A DNA stretch of 64,000 nt from Cucumis sativus (lineage: Eukaryota > Streptophyta > Magnoliopsida > Cucurbitales > Cucurbitaceae): assembly GCF_000004075.3 (NCBI RefSeq), contig NW_022279581.1, forward strand, positions 96,004-160,003. The letters run 5' to 3'. A program made the position numbers and the translations under genes. The notes below the pieces were generated by a model. That model saw only the letters and a program-made list of their open reading frames with translations. It did not search any database and was not told the DNA's origin. Numbering within the stretch: position 1 is the stretch's first letter; each line of letters opens with the position of its first letter. Below are positions 49,201 to 60,879 of this stretch, one piece after another.

Positions 49201-50666
49201 AATAGCAAAATAAATTGTTTACTTTAGATAAATGACAAGTTTTTATTTAAATTGATAAAATAGCAAAGTTGAGTCTTAAATACAATTATTCAAGAAACCA
49301 CAAATACCCTATAATTAAAATCAAACTCCATGTAAATTCAGTAGTCGTTTCATATTTTCTTCAAATTGTGCGAGTTCAAACATAAATAATTGGAGTTTCC
49401 ACTTCGTCCCCTTCAAACAATCCAAAGTCTTCATACATTTAACGCAAATTAATGGATTTTTTCTTATCAGCTCCTCTAACCGAAGAACCACATGTCAAAC
49501 AACCTATTGAAAAGTGGTAAACTGTATAGAGGGTGAAAGTACCAATTTCAAGCTTAATGAAAAAGATAATATCAAATTCGTTCAGCAAATGAAATAGTTA
49601 GTAAATCGGATAGGTATAAGATATTAAGGTGTTGCAGGAAAGTTTTGTTTTAGTTTGTTCTGATAGATAGCTTAATTTTCTTAAAATACTGGGCTACCCA
49701 CAATTTCAATCTTTACAAAACACAAGACGGCAACGTAGGGCAATGAAAGAGATCTTAAAATGAAGCCAGTAAAGACTCTAATTTGTTCAACTCAAATCTC
49801 TCATGACATAAAAAGTCATAATTATATGTAATATAGAAAATACCTTATACTAACGAATGGTAGAAGATCGACAAAGAAAGGGTGTAGTCTATAACATCAT
49901 TCATACTCGACAAATACTATATTTGGAAAATCTTAATTCTATTGGTTATTATAAAATTTGGTTAGTTAAACAATTGTGATTATGATTTAATGGCACTATT
50001 AAAGAAATTGTTCTTATCGTTAGTTTTATAACAAATCTATCATAACGTTAAGTTTTTTTGGATTAGAAAATTATATGATTATATGAGCAAATAAATATTA
50101 ATATTTGAATATGTGAGCATGTTATAATACAAATAGTTTATCACACTATTTAAAAGCATAAATTACAATGTAATTGTGTCAGCAATATATGTTATACATT
50201 CTGTCAAATATTGTATAACTAATTTGGAAAGAATAATATTGTCCTGTAGTATGTACAAATATATTGTAATTCTATAGAAAATCAACGTAATCAAACCTAG
50301 CCAAATTAATCAATAAGTCGACTTTTGTTAAATTAAGAAAAAAATATAAAATAAAACAAAGGGAACAAATTAAATATATTCAAATTGATACTTTTCTTAT
50401 ATTTTCCAAACAAATATGTGCATGACCATAAACGCACAAATCCATATTGTAGAAACAATGACCAAAACTAGGGATAAATCATGTCGTGAGGGTCTCAACC
50501 AGGATTATAGAAAGTTCAAGATCTAATTCACTCTCTTTAACAAGGTTGTTTCCTTACTTTACTACGCATCAATTTAAATCTTTGGATATTGATGTTTAAG
50601 CTTAATGTCTCATCCTTACTTAGAACAAATTTTCTCTAGTCTATCTTGTAACTTTGTTGCGGGGAT

Positions 50667-51120
50667 TGTTGGAAAAGACTATGGGCCTTTGGCCGAAAGC
50701 AAAGTGAGTTTTCTTGTCCCACATTGATAAAATTGGAAGAAGTAAATGGGTATAAATAGTTAAGTACTATTAGTTTATTACAAACTATATTGATGGTGAT
50801 TGTATGACATTGTCGCCACATGTGTTGTTGTTTTTCTTATTGGATGGATGGGTGGGCTTTGAAGTTGCCTTATAGCTTTTTTTTTGCCACGCATCACAGT
50901 TTGGGCCAGTTCTCCAGTCGTCTTCCACGTCTCTATTCGTCTACCCAAATTGATGCTCTTCACGACTGCCGACTTTTCCTCTACGCCTCCCCTTCACTCG
51001 AACCTTCAGATGGCAATTGGCGGGACTCCATTATAAATACATCCCTTCTCCTAGTTCTTCATCGTTCATTTCTTCATTCACCCCACAAAACCTCTTCGTC
51101 TCTCTACCTCTACTAAAAGT
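50667..51120 (+). repeat. LTR-like segment (possible solo LTR)
   Basis: It starts TGTTGGAAAAGACTATGGGC, contains TTGTCCCACATTGATAAAAT and two TATA-like sites (GTATAAATAG near 50751 and TTATAAATAC near 51030), the second followed by a pyrimidine-rich leader-like stretch. This resembles U3-R of a plant LTR retrotransposon. No second LTR, primer-binding site or coding part found. The right end is undetermined. Confidence 0.4.
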
Positions 51121-52480
51121 TTTAAACAAGTTCTGTCATTGTTTCTATTCCTATTTCAAGCAAGTGCATGTCAAAAGTAGAGAGTTGTGTTAACCTTGAA
51201 AAACAATCGACATCATAATTAGCACCACAGTCTGACCGAATTTGCTTTCAGAACAGTGATTCGTCATGGTGTAGCAAGTCATTTTGATAATAATTTATGT
51301 TATTTTTACAACATCAAGCATGTGATTTGCTATAAAACTTATTCGTGCCAAGAAATTAGGGGCCTCCGAATTTGTCATTTTTCATGTGATTCCACTTTAA
51401 TTCAAATATTTTGGTAAGTCTCGACTTATCTTACAATTAAGTAAAATTAATTGATAAGTGGGTGATTGTAAGAATTAGGTGTTTTGTAGAGATGTTGACT
51501 GAGGAGGGTGAGATTGGGGATACCTTTTCTATTCCATTTCATTATCCATGCCTACCAAGGGAATTCCCTATCGAAACTTTTCTCCCTCTCATTGTTTTTC
51601 TTTCCAAAAAAGCCATCAATGAACGAACTAAATAATTACCAATATATATATATTATTATAATATTAATTATATTCGTTATTAAAGAATACAATTTAAAAC
51701 TTAGAATTTAAAACTCAATTATAATATATATTTAGAATAAGATATGTTATTAAGTAAAAAGAAAGGTAAGAAAGCGGGATGAAGAACGGGGTAGGGGCAA
51801 GCCAAGGAGGAGAATAGAGAATGTAGTTTTAGTGACTCTTGGAAAATTTCTCCCATTCCCTCATTCCGTGACTATATCGAAAATGTTCGTGTCACATGGA
51901 TTGGATTGGATTGGATTGGAAGGAGAAAAACAAATAGAAACTATAAAATAAATAAAAAATATAGAAGTAACTTTTGAAACATGGAATTAAATTTATAAAG
52001 TAAAAGTAATTGAAACATGAAATCAAAATGTATACACAAAATGAAGGAAAAGGAAACACTAAAATGTAAAAAGTTGGAAGTTGATGATTCAAGCTTAAAG
52101 GCCACCAAATGTATTTGTGAGCCTTAGTTAGTTTAACAACTTTTTTTTTTTTTTTTTTCTTTTTTTTGGAAAATGAACATGAAAATGGTAAACTAAATAT
52201 AGGGGTTTATAATTTTTACAATTTCATGTACAAAATATAAAGTTGAGGGTGGGTTGAGCATCAATGTTAGGACATAATTATTAGAAAAAAAAACTAGAGA
52301 TCAAACTAGAATTGGGTATTTAAAGAGAGCAAGTTGATTTTTGAACTCTTGTTATGACCAAAAGTCTCTTACCAATACAGTCATTAAAGACATTTTGGTA
52401 AGTATTGCACGTCAGTACATCATTATTACAAATTTGACCTTTTTTTACGCATACAAATTTTGATTTTTTGAGGGTCATGA
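51120..52480. other. Gene-free intergenic region
   Basis: AT-rich, with a GGATT-repeat at 51897-51920, a T-rich run at 52141-52167 and no assignable open frame. Confidence 0.55.
51897..51921. repeat. (GGATT)n microsatellite
   Basis: Five consecutive GGATT units, then GGAAGG. Confidence 0.9.
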
Positions 52481-53045
52481 CAAAGGACCATCAAGAAAAA
52501 CTTTTTTTTTAATACAATGTTTATTTTGATGGTCATGTATGTCAAAAAAAGTTTCCTTATTTTATTGAAGAAATACAAAGAAACATTAAAAAAAAAATTG
52601 TGGATTCTTGATTTTCTTGATGGGCAAAGTTCCCTTGGTTTTGTTGATGGTCCACAAACGTCGAGAAAAATGTTTCTCGATGGATAATAAACATAAAAAA
52701 TAATATATTAGTTGAATACTCATTAAGTTAGTTAGATTTTCTTGATTGGCGAGGGATGAATTTTCTTGATTTGCAATGATCATCATCGAAAAAAATTAAA
52801 TAATATATATTTTTTGGATTTCTTGATGGGTTTAGAATTTTTTTATGGGTCTAGGATTTCTTGATAGACAAAGACAAAAAAAAAAAAAAATCATAGGCAA
52901 GGTCCATCAAGAAAAATGATATATTGATAGGCATTGCTTATCGAGAAAAAAATTTATAATTTTGGGTCTATGATAAGATCATAGACAAGATCCATCAAGA
53001 AAAATTATATCTTAATGAACATTGTCCATAAAGAAAAACTATTTT
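52480..53045. repeat. Cluster of CCATCAAGAAAAA/TTTCTTGATGG subterminal-type repeats
   Basis: About eleven copies of a 10-13 bp word occur in both orientations: CCATCAAGAAAAA near 52489, 52907 and 52990; TTTTCTTGATGGGC near 52612; CTTGATGGGT near 52822; CTTGATAGAC near 52860; variants CTCGATGG, ATCGAGAAAAA and CATAAAGAAAAA elsewhere. Spacing is 30-80 bp. Dense, bidirectional short motifs of this kind are typical of the subterminal regions of CACTA-type DNA transposons. No terminal CACTA motif, transposase or clear boundaries were found. Confidence 0.55.
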
Positions 53046-53195
53046 TCACGAAGCACGAAATCTGGACCCTCATTAGCGGGTTTAGAAAACATGATATTCA
53101 TCAATAATATTCTTAAATTTTTTACTATTTTTTTCAAGTATTACTTTCTATTCATCAATAATACAATATTACTTTTTTAAAAGTCGGGGGAATTG

Positions 53196-53404
53196 TTAAA
53201 AATAACAAATTTAACAAAATATTTACACATTATAGCAAAATTTTAGATTCTATCAAATAACAAACATTTGATAGCTAATGATATTCTTCTATTAGTGCAT
53301 TGATTGCTACTGATAGAACAATATCACTCGCTATCATTGATAGAATCCAAAAAATTTGTTATATCTTGTAAATATTTTAATTTGTTTTGCTATTTTTAAA
53401 AATG
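53196..53404. repeat. MITE with long imperfect terminal inverted repeats
   Basis: The left arm GTTAAAAATAACAAATTTAA, then ATATTTACACATTATAGCAA and TTTTAGATTCTATCAA, pairs with the right arm, whose reverse complement reads TTTTTAAAAATAGCAAAACA, ATATTTACAAGATATAACAA and TTTTTTGGATTCTATCAA. The core has TGATAGCTAATGATA and CTATCATTGATAGAA. Arms of about 60 bp and a 209-bp total length fit a non-autonomous DNA transposon. No target duplication is clear. Confidence 0.7.
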
Positions 53405-55365
53405 TCTCCTAAAAGTTAATTGTTGTAATTATAATTAAATTGAAATAAGTGACTTTATCAAATTAAATTAGTTATTGTGTTCAATATTAAATTAAAAGTT
53501 TGTAATTTAGGGTTTTTAAAATTTGTAGAAGTTGACCAACATACGTGTATGTACCTAGGCCAGGTTCAAATCTCATTATCACGAAGATGCTAATTAACAC
53601 GAAGCTAAAATATAACAAAAAAATTAATACAAATTTACTGCTGGCAAATTTGCTTTTATTTCTAAGGAATAACGATATAACCAACTCATTTTCCAACTCA
53701 AAACTAAACAATCTACTTTAAATGTTCATTCCCTAAAATTCTTAGAATCATCTAATTGTCATCATCACATTTGAATATCCACAAATATCTTTAACAATTT
53801 TAAAAAAAAGTTGTTAGTTTATTTTCATAACTTTGGCTCCAATTCTTATTCTTCTCAAATCAATTTTTGTCCCTTCTCTATTGCATTATATTAACAATTG
53901 TACTTCCATAATTTTAATGTTTTGTTATTGAATTGTATTTCATGCCATTGTCATTAATTTCACATTTTATGATTTTTGGTAGATTTAGTAAATTACATAT
54001 ATTAAATTTATCTATATCCTAAATATTTTTATAGATTTTTATAAATTAGTATATTGACATATCCTATCATATTAGTATTTCATATCTAAATTCATATCTA
54101 TGCTTACAAGAAAAAGACTCCAAAACAAAGGAAGCTTGAGTAAGTACAAGTAAAAGAGATTAACATTTTTCTTTTCTATTCCTTATCATTCATTTATCCA
54201 AACTTCTTGTGATTGGTTCTTAAGGTAAGAAGTGATGTGCATCCCTAACTCGTACATAATATTTGACAATTAATGTAATATGATGCATATAATATATGTT
54301 AGTCACTTGAATTTGACAATTACTGTTTTCTTACATCTTTCCTTACACATTACTTCAACTCAAACTTAATAATTTGTTCTTACATGCTTTTCATCTCATA
54401 ATTACATCTTATTTTCAAAATAGTACAAACATTTTAAAAGATGATGTGATACCATTTCGAGTATTAAGTCTTCGTAGTCTTTTTGTTTTGTTTAAAAGAT
54501 CTTATACTAATAAAAATAGTTATCTCTACTTGTATACCATTGATCTTCATCTTGTTTAACCAATGTGAAACTTTGATCCTACACTCTATCTACTTAAGAT
54601 TTAAAGTTTAAATTTGATCAAGTAGACTGAACAAGAAAAAGAACAATTTGATCAACTAAAACTTGTTTGTTGTCATTACTTGCATGGGATTACCACACAA
54701 TTAAATGCATAGGTTAACCACCCATGGAATTTTTTCTTTTTTACAAAGAAAGATATTGCAATTGCTTAGCCTTGGGATATATATCATATAGTTGAGGTAG
54801 CTTTGAATTTTGGATGTGGATAGGAAACCTTGTGTGCTTTTCAACCAGAATTTTCTTTTTTCTTAAAGCTTGGTACACCAACTTCACAATTCTTGCATTT
54901 CTATCTTTGATTCTTTAGATCTTTCTCTCATGTTAAAGCTTAGACAAAGTATATAGGATATTGACCTACTTTATCAACTTCCCCATTCAACTACCAACTT
55001 CTTTATGTATGTCTGTGAAAAGACCGTTTTGCCCATTCCCCACATATTTGTTTTCCTACCAACAACACTACCAAGGGCCACAAAGATATCTTAATCCAAT
55101 ATTCTTTTTGTAACTATTTTTTAAAAAAGAGATAAGGAGGGTCAATTTTCTCTCATCTCAACAAAGCAGCCATGTGGTCAAATTCACATAAAATATTTTA
55201 GAAAAACGAAGGATCTTTTTCATTTGGTAAAAGGCCAACTTAAGAGGGGAAGATGGGGAAAATCCAACATAGATAGAAATTGCCTAGTCAATGTCAAACC
55301 CAGAAAGGGTTTTTCTGTAATTTTGACATGTAGAGAAACTGCAAGTCATCTCTTTCGATATACAT
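53405..55365. other. Gene-free region upstream of the Ole e 1 gene
   Basis: AT-rich with no assignable coding sequence. The last few hundred bases should contain the Ole e 1 gene promoter. Confidence 0.55.
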
Positions 55366-55373
55366 TATATAAA
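55366..55373 (+). promoter_or_regulatory. TATA box of the Ole e 1-family gene
   Basis: TATATAAA lies 89 bp upstream of the start codon at 55462, consistent with a short 5' UTR. Confidence 0.6.
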
Positions 55374-55461
55374 CCTATGAGTATGTATCTAGAAATGGTG
55401 TCAGGTTGATTTGTGTAATCATATTGATAAAGTTTCATTTTCCTAAAACCAAACCAAGAAG

Positions 55462-56187
55462 ATGGTGAACAGAGTTTGGAGCTTCCACAGTTCTGTCAAC
55501 CTGTTTTGGCTTTGCATCTTCTTCTTCTACCTTATTGGCCATGGATTTCCGATGGTAATCGAATCTGCTGAAGACGAGACCCCAGTATCCGATCTTTTGA
55601 GTCGAGACCATTGGAGGGAGATAGCTGGATATGGTGAGGAGAGATTGTCCACTGTTTTGGTCACAGGCTCTGTTCTTTGTGAAGCTTGTTTGCATGGTGA
55701 TGAACCTCAAGTTCATGCATGGCCTATTAAAGGTACTACCAGCTAACTTCTTATTTGAAGAACAAAAAAAAACACCAATAAAATCAAGCTTTGTTTTTAC
55801 CTTTCTGATGATATTATACAAACCAAATCAATCACTGCAGGTGCTATGGTGGGTGTGAATTGCCACAACACTGGAAAAAACAGCAAATCTTCTGATTGGG
55901 TACATGGAGTCACGGATGAATTTGGGGACTTTGTTATTGATATTCCATCCCATCTTCATGCAACCCGAAGCTTCGAAAATGTCTGTTCCATCAAGATTCT
56001 TCGAACACCGAAGAACACACACTGCCGACCTGCTCATTTAGCTGGAAGAAAGCCGCTGCAATTGTCATCATTTGGTGGTGGCATCCGTACATATACTTCT
56101 GGTGTCCTCAGGCTGCAGCACCAAACATCCAGACCCCTGCAAGCTTGTAGAAATGAGGGGAGGGGTGGCCGTCAGACCTCATGGTAG
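55462..56187 (+). CDS. Pollen Ole e 1 / extensin-family secreted protein (2 exons)
   Basis: Exons 55462-55732 and 55841-56187 (phase 1 junction) join to 205 residues without a break. An N-terminal hydrophobic stretch (VNLFWLCIFFFYLIGHGFP) is a likely signal peptide, so the product should be secreted or in the cell wall. The Ole e 1 domain begins VTGSVLCEACLHGDEPQVHA, with the family's GxVxCxxC start, and continues through VTDEFGDFVIDIPSHLHAT and CSIKILRTPKNTHCRPA to GGGIRTYTSGVLRL. Six cysteines fit the conserved disulfide pattern. The C-terminal tail after that is basic and variable. Expression is not restricted to pollen in this family. The gene is convergent with the mitochondrial ACP gene, with stop codons 390 bp apart. 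I recall Arabidopsis At5g47635 as its counterpart. Confidence 0.9.
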
Positions 56188-56577
56188 ACATAAGCCTAAT
56201 AAAGTGAATGAATTGGTTGCGGATGTCAAGATATGGCTCATGTAGATGGCGCTGAAGTCACAACGATGAGTTATTTGTTCGTAGATAGCACGATAAATTG
56301 AGTTTACATTGATATGTATTGTTCTGTATAGAAACATCTAGGTATTACACCAATCTATTTCATACCATATATGACATACGCATCGGGTGCATCGAGTTTT
56401 CCACAGTTGAATTTACTCACAAGGTTGTAATTGTACTCATCAAAAATCAATTGGGAGCCAAAGAGATCTCATGTGTTTTCTAACAAACATTGCAGAGCCT
56501 GATAGACGATCAAATCCCACACAAAAAAATGAAATAACATAGAAAGATCAGGCTAATGGGCATTAAACGATGATAAA

Positions 56578-57165
56578 TCATAAAAGATGAAAAAAACTGA
56601 AGTTGCGGTCAAAGCTCTCCTCTTTCTTTTCCTCTACTTGAGAAGTTATGTATCGTGCTACATCGGCACAGCAGGTAAGCTTATCTGCCTGTTCTTCTGG
56701 GATATCAATGGAAAATTCTTGTTCAAAAGCCATAACAAGCTCCACCCTGTCTAAGCTGTCCAGGCTTAAGTCTTTCTGGAAATCAGCCGTTTCAGTAACC
56801 TGATCAGCTCAACACAACATTTAACGTTAAGGAATATATTTATCTCAACAAATATATTGTATAGCATTTAATAGAAATTGATAGTTAGGAGGTAATCTAA
56901 ACAAATCCTGACTAAAGTGATAAGAAATCAAAGATTAGATGATAGGGTGGCATGGGACTAATTACCTTACAGGCATCGATTCTATCAAACTTCTTAACCA
57001 ATCCAATCACTCGATCAGCTATTTCGTTGGAGCTTCTACCTGTTGATGCGCACAAACAGCGAGTTAGTTTCTCGATTACATTCTCATCTTCATCAACTGT
57101 TTTGTAGTATTATTAGGTCCTCTGATCTTCATGTGCTTCAAGATTGAATTTCTGATGCTTTGCAT
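56578..57165 (-). CDS. MTACP3: Mitochondrial acyl carrier protein, mtACP3 type (2 coding exons, one frame break)
   Basis: Coding exons 57165-56966 and 56799-56578, phase 0 junction, about 140 residues. The N-terminus MQSIRNSILKHMKIRG is basic and amphipathic, typical of a mitochondrial presequence. The ACP domain includes ADFQKDLSLDSLDRVELVMA, with the phosphopantetheine-accepting serine in DSL, then FEQEFSIDIPEEQADKLTCC. It carries growing acyl chains in mitochondrial fatty-acid synthesis (lipoate precursor supply) and related ACPs sit in complex I. The CC pair and FQKDLSLDSLD match Arabidopsis mtACP3 (At5g47630) as I recall it. One A is missing in the run at 57100-57103 (T on plus), between presequence and domain. 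The ATG sits 13 bases after a TTTCAG acceptor-like site, so a 5' UTR intron is likely. The neighbour is the convergent Ole e 1 gene. Confidence 0.9.
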
Positions 57166-58702
57166 GTTTGCAGGAGCTGAAATGAACAAATTTTATCATC
57201 AGTTTTAGAAAACGAAGAATTGACAAGTTATGAAATCACAATACAATACAAACAAATTATCAAAATAAAAAACGTGAAATGTCCCCAGTGTGAAAAGGTA
57301 GTTGAACAAGAATTTTACACGTGCATGTTAAGTTATCAAAATCTAACTTTTCTCAAACATGCAACTAAAAGTTAACTGAAACACGTTATAATATTAGATC
57401 CTTGAAAGAGAAACACAGATTTGCCCATTGAAAATAATGTATAGTAACTTTCACAGGGATAATTACATTGACTTGGAAGAGATGGAAGTTTATTTTGTTG
57501 TACAAAAAAGTCTAATCATTGCAATTTTCCAGATATTGACCAATACATTTTCAGTGAGTTTTGAGGAAGATCAAAATAAAACTACAAGCTCTAGAAGCAA
57601 AGATACAGATATGATACAACAAGAACATGATGACACGCCATATTGTAAAAATCTAGAACACGACATGGCAAGGACAGATTTATTAAAATATACATTTTAA
57701 GAGGTAAATATTATTTTTATACCAAAAGACAATCAAAAGTAAATGGGTTGATGCCTTAATACGCTTAAAAAATTTAGCTTGATGATGAGTTTCACAGTCA
57801 CGAGTTATTATTATTGTCATATTTATGGCTTTTTTGTCTACTCAACGAGTATACTACTATGCATGTCGAACACATATGTTGCACTAAGAAGTGCCTTGTA
57901 CATGTCTAACAAGGGTTGGAGTATCCAAGTGTCCACACATGTCAGAAACGAACACGTTAGACAAACCAAAGTGTTTGTGCTTCTTAGCAGCTGACCATAA
58001 ACTTTGTTAATAAAATCAAGAAATTTAGGGGCATATCTAACTAAAAATGCATCACCATTTGATCTGATCCACAAGAAATAACTTCCATTCATAACAAGAC
58101 TGATAAGGACACAGGACGTCATGAACCAATGAAAAAAGTGATAAAGGAAAGAAATGAAAACAGAAAGCAAATAAGTTACTGAGCAGTTTGGAGGTTGTGA
58201 AAGTAAATTGCGGAAATTTTCTACACAAGAGCAAGAAGGATTTAGGATAGCAGATGCGCGGTCAAAAGCATCTTTCTAGCCGATATACATCACTTTGTAG
58301 GCTTATATTACAAATGATATTTTGTTCACATCAACAAACAAGAACATATTTCATTATAAAGTTAAGATTAATGTTTAAAGTTCAAGGAACATGACCCCTC
58401 AAGAAGTGATGAATTCCTTGGACTAACATTTCTGTCCAAAAAAAAAGACTCAATAAAATGGAAAAAGAAGTGAGCTTTAGGCAGAAAATTGTTTGTTCTA
58501 CCATATGCTTAAGTAATATATAAAAAAAAATTGATTTAAAAGCTACGTAATCATTGCCATATAAATACTTGGGAACAATAGCAAATATAGCAATTAGATT
58601 CAAGAGCTTCTTGCATGTCTGGCAAATTAAGTTTAAAAAATTAGGCTCATAAGGTTATTTACTTTTGCAAAAATGGCAAAAAGAAAAAAACAAGTCAACC
58701 CA

Positions 58703-58871
58703 TGTGATACACCTTATACACACTTGATACACCACCTATATACATTTTGATACACTATTGATATCCACTTTGATACGCTTAATACACCTGTGATATACAC
58801 TTGATATCCTTATAGGCACTTGATACACTTAATATACATTTGATACACTTAATATACATTTGATACACTTG
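58703..58871. repeat. Degenerate minisatellite of TTGATACACTTAATATACAT-like units
   Basis: About ten imperfect units containing TTGATACAC, with the last two (ATTTGATACACTTAATATAC) nearly identical and 20 bp long. Earlier units vary in length. Located in the putative 5' UTR intron. Confidence 0.85.
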
Positions 58872-59149
58872 TTCTAATTATCTGGGTTGTTCCTAACTGC
58901 TACTTAATTAAATAGCTAACAGTAATCAGCATTCTAACATCTAAAGTATGCAAAACACAGTAAATGGTTCCTAATCCCATTCAAGTAGAATCAACAAAGC
59001 GGTCTATTTTCCAGAATCTATTAGTTCTTTTTTCATGGTCATCAAAACCATATGATATACAAAGAGTCCTTAATGAACCTTTTGGATGCTATACATTAAC
59101 AAGAAGTCCTATAATAATAAGCTTTCATATTTGAAGTATATAATAAGCT

Positions 59150-59420
59150 TTTAAGCTTTCAAGTTTGCACCTAATAGACTCTTCAACTTTAAAAGTACAT
59201 CACACGATTCTCCCTCGACTTTCAATTTTGTGCCTAATAAGAACCTTATGTTTCAACATTGTGTCCATTTCCAATAGATCCATAAAATTTTCAAGAATAT
59301 ATTATATACCGTGTAGGGGTCTGTTAAACACAAAATTGAAAGTTTAAAGTTACCTATTAGATATATTTTAAAGTATAGGACTCTTTAGACACAACCATAA
59401 AGTTATGCACTGAAACTTGT
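59150..59420. repeat. Dispersed repeat with CTTTCAATTTTGTG inverted arms
   Basis: CTTTCAATTTTGTG near 59219 and CACAAAATTGAAAG near 59328 are perfect inverted 14-mers, each next to a CCTAATA or CCTATTA word. Similar segments occur at 19050-19410 and 10630-10815. Confidence 0.6.
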
Positions 59421-60329
59421 TAATGAACATTTTCTTTAACAAAATTTCGCTTGTTTTATCCATGATACTTGGTCCGCTGCATGACATAAAGACATTTGAA
59501 GTCATAATATCAACTCCAATAAACCGTTAGAATTTTCTGTGGTTAAGAAATCCACAACATTCCACTAGAAGGCTCAAACCCAACCCTTCCAACTAAAGTC
59601 CCACTCAAAACTCCAACCCTAATTACAACCAAAGCCGCCTGTTGGAAGCATTCATAGAATCAACCATCTTTAAACGTCCAATGACCTAACCTGCTGAGCT
59701 CAGCATATCCTTTTTCCAAGAAGTTTCAGAAACAAACTCTATATTCAAGACCCATTACTGAACACAACAGACTGCTTAAAAAGAAAACAGAGAAAGTACA
59801 AATGGAATCTATAGTAGCATAAGCATGAGAACGAAATCAATCAGCAACCTAAATTACCAAAAAGAATAAAGCATCTAAAAATCCAGATTCCTTCAATCCC
59901 CCTCACCTTTCATTGTCATAAATCAATCAGTTTTCACCCAACCAAAATTGTGTAAAAGACAAAGTAGACGTAAAATTGCAAAAGAAGAGGAAGAAAGAGG
60001 AAGATTGCAAAGAAAGTAAAGAATAGGAAAACAAAAAAAGAAAAGGTGGAAAGCTATTTACTCACGAAACTTGCAGCTACTGACAGTATGGTGGTGGAAA
60101 TATTTGAGCCCGCAGAACTTGAAATTGAAACTGCGATGGTTACACTGTCGTCATTTCAAGTTCTCTTTGAATGAGAAGAATCAACCATTTTTAACCTCTC
60201 AAATTTCTGCCCAAAAAAGGGAATCGTAAATTTGGGCAAAAAGATTATATAATTTGTGCTCAACATTTTAAACGATTTTTTTTTTTTTAAATGAAGCTAT
60301 TTGAATAATCATTGGTAAAAAACATAGGG

Positions 60330-60480
60330 TGGCTAAGTCGTGTACCGAGTACAGAACTACATTAAATAGTTCATCGAATACACGACTTGTCATTAACGTT
60401 GTAGATCGAATGCACAACTTCAATGCCTAGTCGTGTACATGATCTACAACTTCAATTATAAGTCTTGTAACCATACATGA
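60330..60480. repeat. Direct/inverted repeats of GTCGTGTAC and ACACGACTT
   Basis: TAAGTCGTGTACCGAGTACA, ATACACGACTTG, TAGTCGTGTACATGATCTAC and related words alternate in both orientations over 150 bp. It lies about 400 bp upstream of the PMD-like remnant and may be part of the same element. Confidence 0.5.
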
Positions 60481-60879
60481 CTTTTTTTCCGGTAACCCTA
60501 ATCATTTTGCTATTTTTTTTTTCAAAAAAGAAAAAAACAACCCTCCCTTCCATTCCCTTCACTGCACTATCACCGGTCCATTTGTCATTATCATCGTCCC
60601 ACCGTTCGTCATCTATTGTTGCCATTGCTATTGCATTGTGAATATAACATTATAGAGTTATGTTTTAATGTTATTGGGTATGATTGCATTGCAATATGTA
60701 TTGTTGTTGTTTTTTAGACTTTTTTGGACTAATCGCTCATAATCTATATGATATAATTCCTCGACTGTAGTTTTGTCTTATCAAAGGAGAAAGCCAGCAT
60801 CCCAATGCGTTATGTTTATTGTGTCGTATGTAGAAGCTGCTGGATTTCTTAAGTTTCTCAAATAAAATTTATCTAAGTG

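Larger units (their letters stand above)
47400..50640. other. Gene-free intergenic region with dispersed repeats
   Basis: Upstream of the trihelix gene. 48190-48680 is a repeat with many AAACCAAACC, AACCGAA and GGTTTGGTTT words in both orientations. 49105-49200 is a MITE-like piece. Elsewhere the sequence is AT-rich without assignable frames. Confidence 0.5.
57179..60066 (-). other. Probable 5' UTR intron of the mitochondrial ACP gene
   Basis: On the minus strand a donor-like TTTC|GTGAGTAAAT occurs near 60066 and the TTTCAG acceptor just before the ATG exon near 57179. Sequence right of 60066 (to about 60180) looks like a leader. If real, the intron is about 2.9 kb and holds a minisatellite and a dispersed repeat. 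No coding exon was seen in it. Transcript evidence is lacking. Confidence 0.5.

Noticed and set aside
50636..51116. Short frames on both strands in the LTR-like segment
   Set aside because: They lie in sequence with U3/R-like features and have no family resemblance.
53560..53580. GGTTCAAATCTCATT resembling a tRNA T-arm
   Set aside because: No matching acceptor stem, D-arm or anticodon stem could be folded around it.
57428..58234. Frames in the presumed 5' UTR intron of the ACP gene
   Set aside because: Low-complexity or hydrophobic, in both orientations, with no recognisable similarity.
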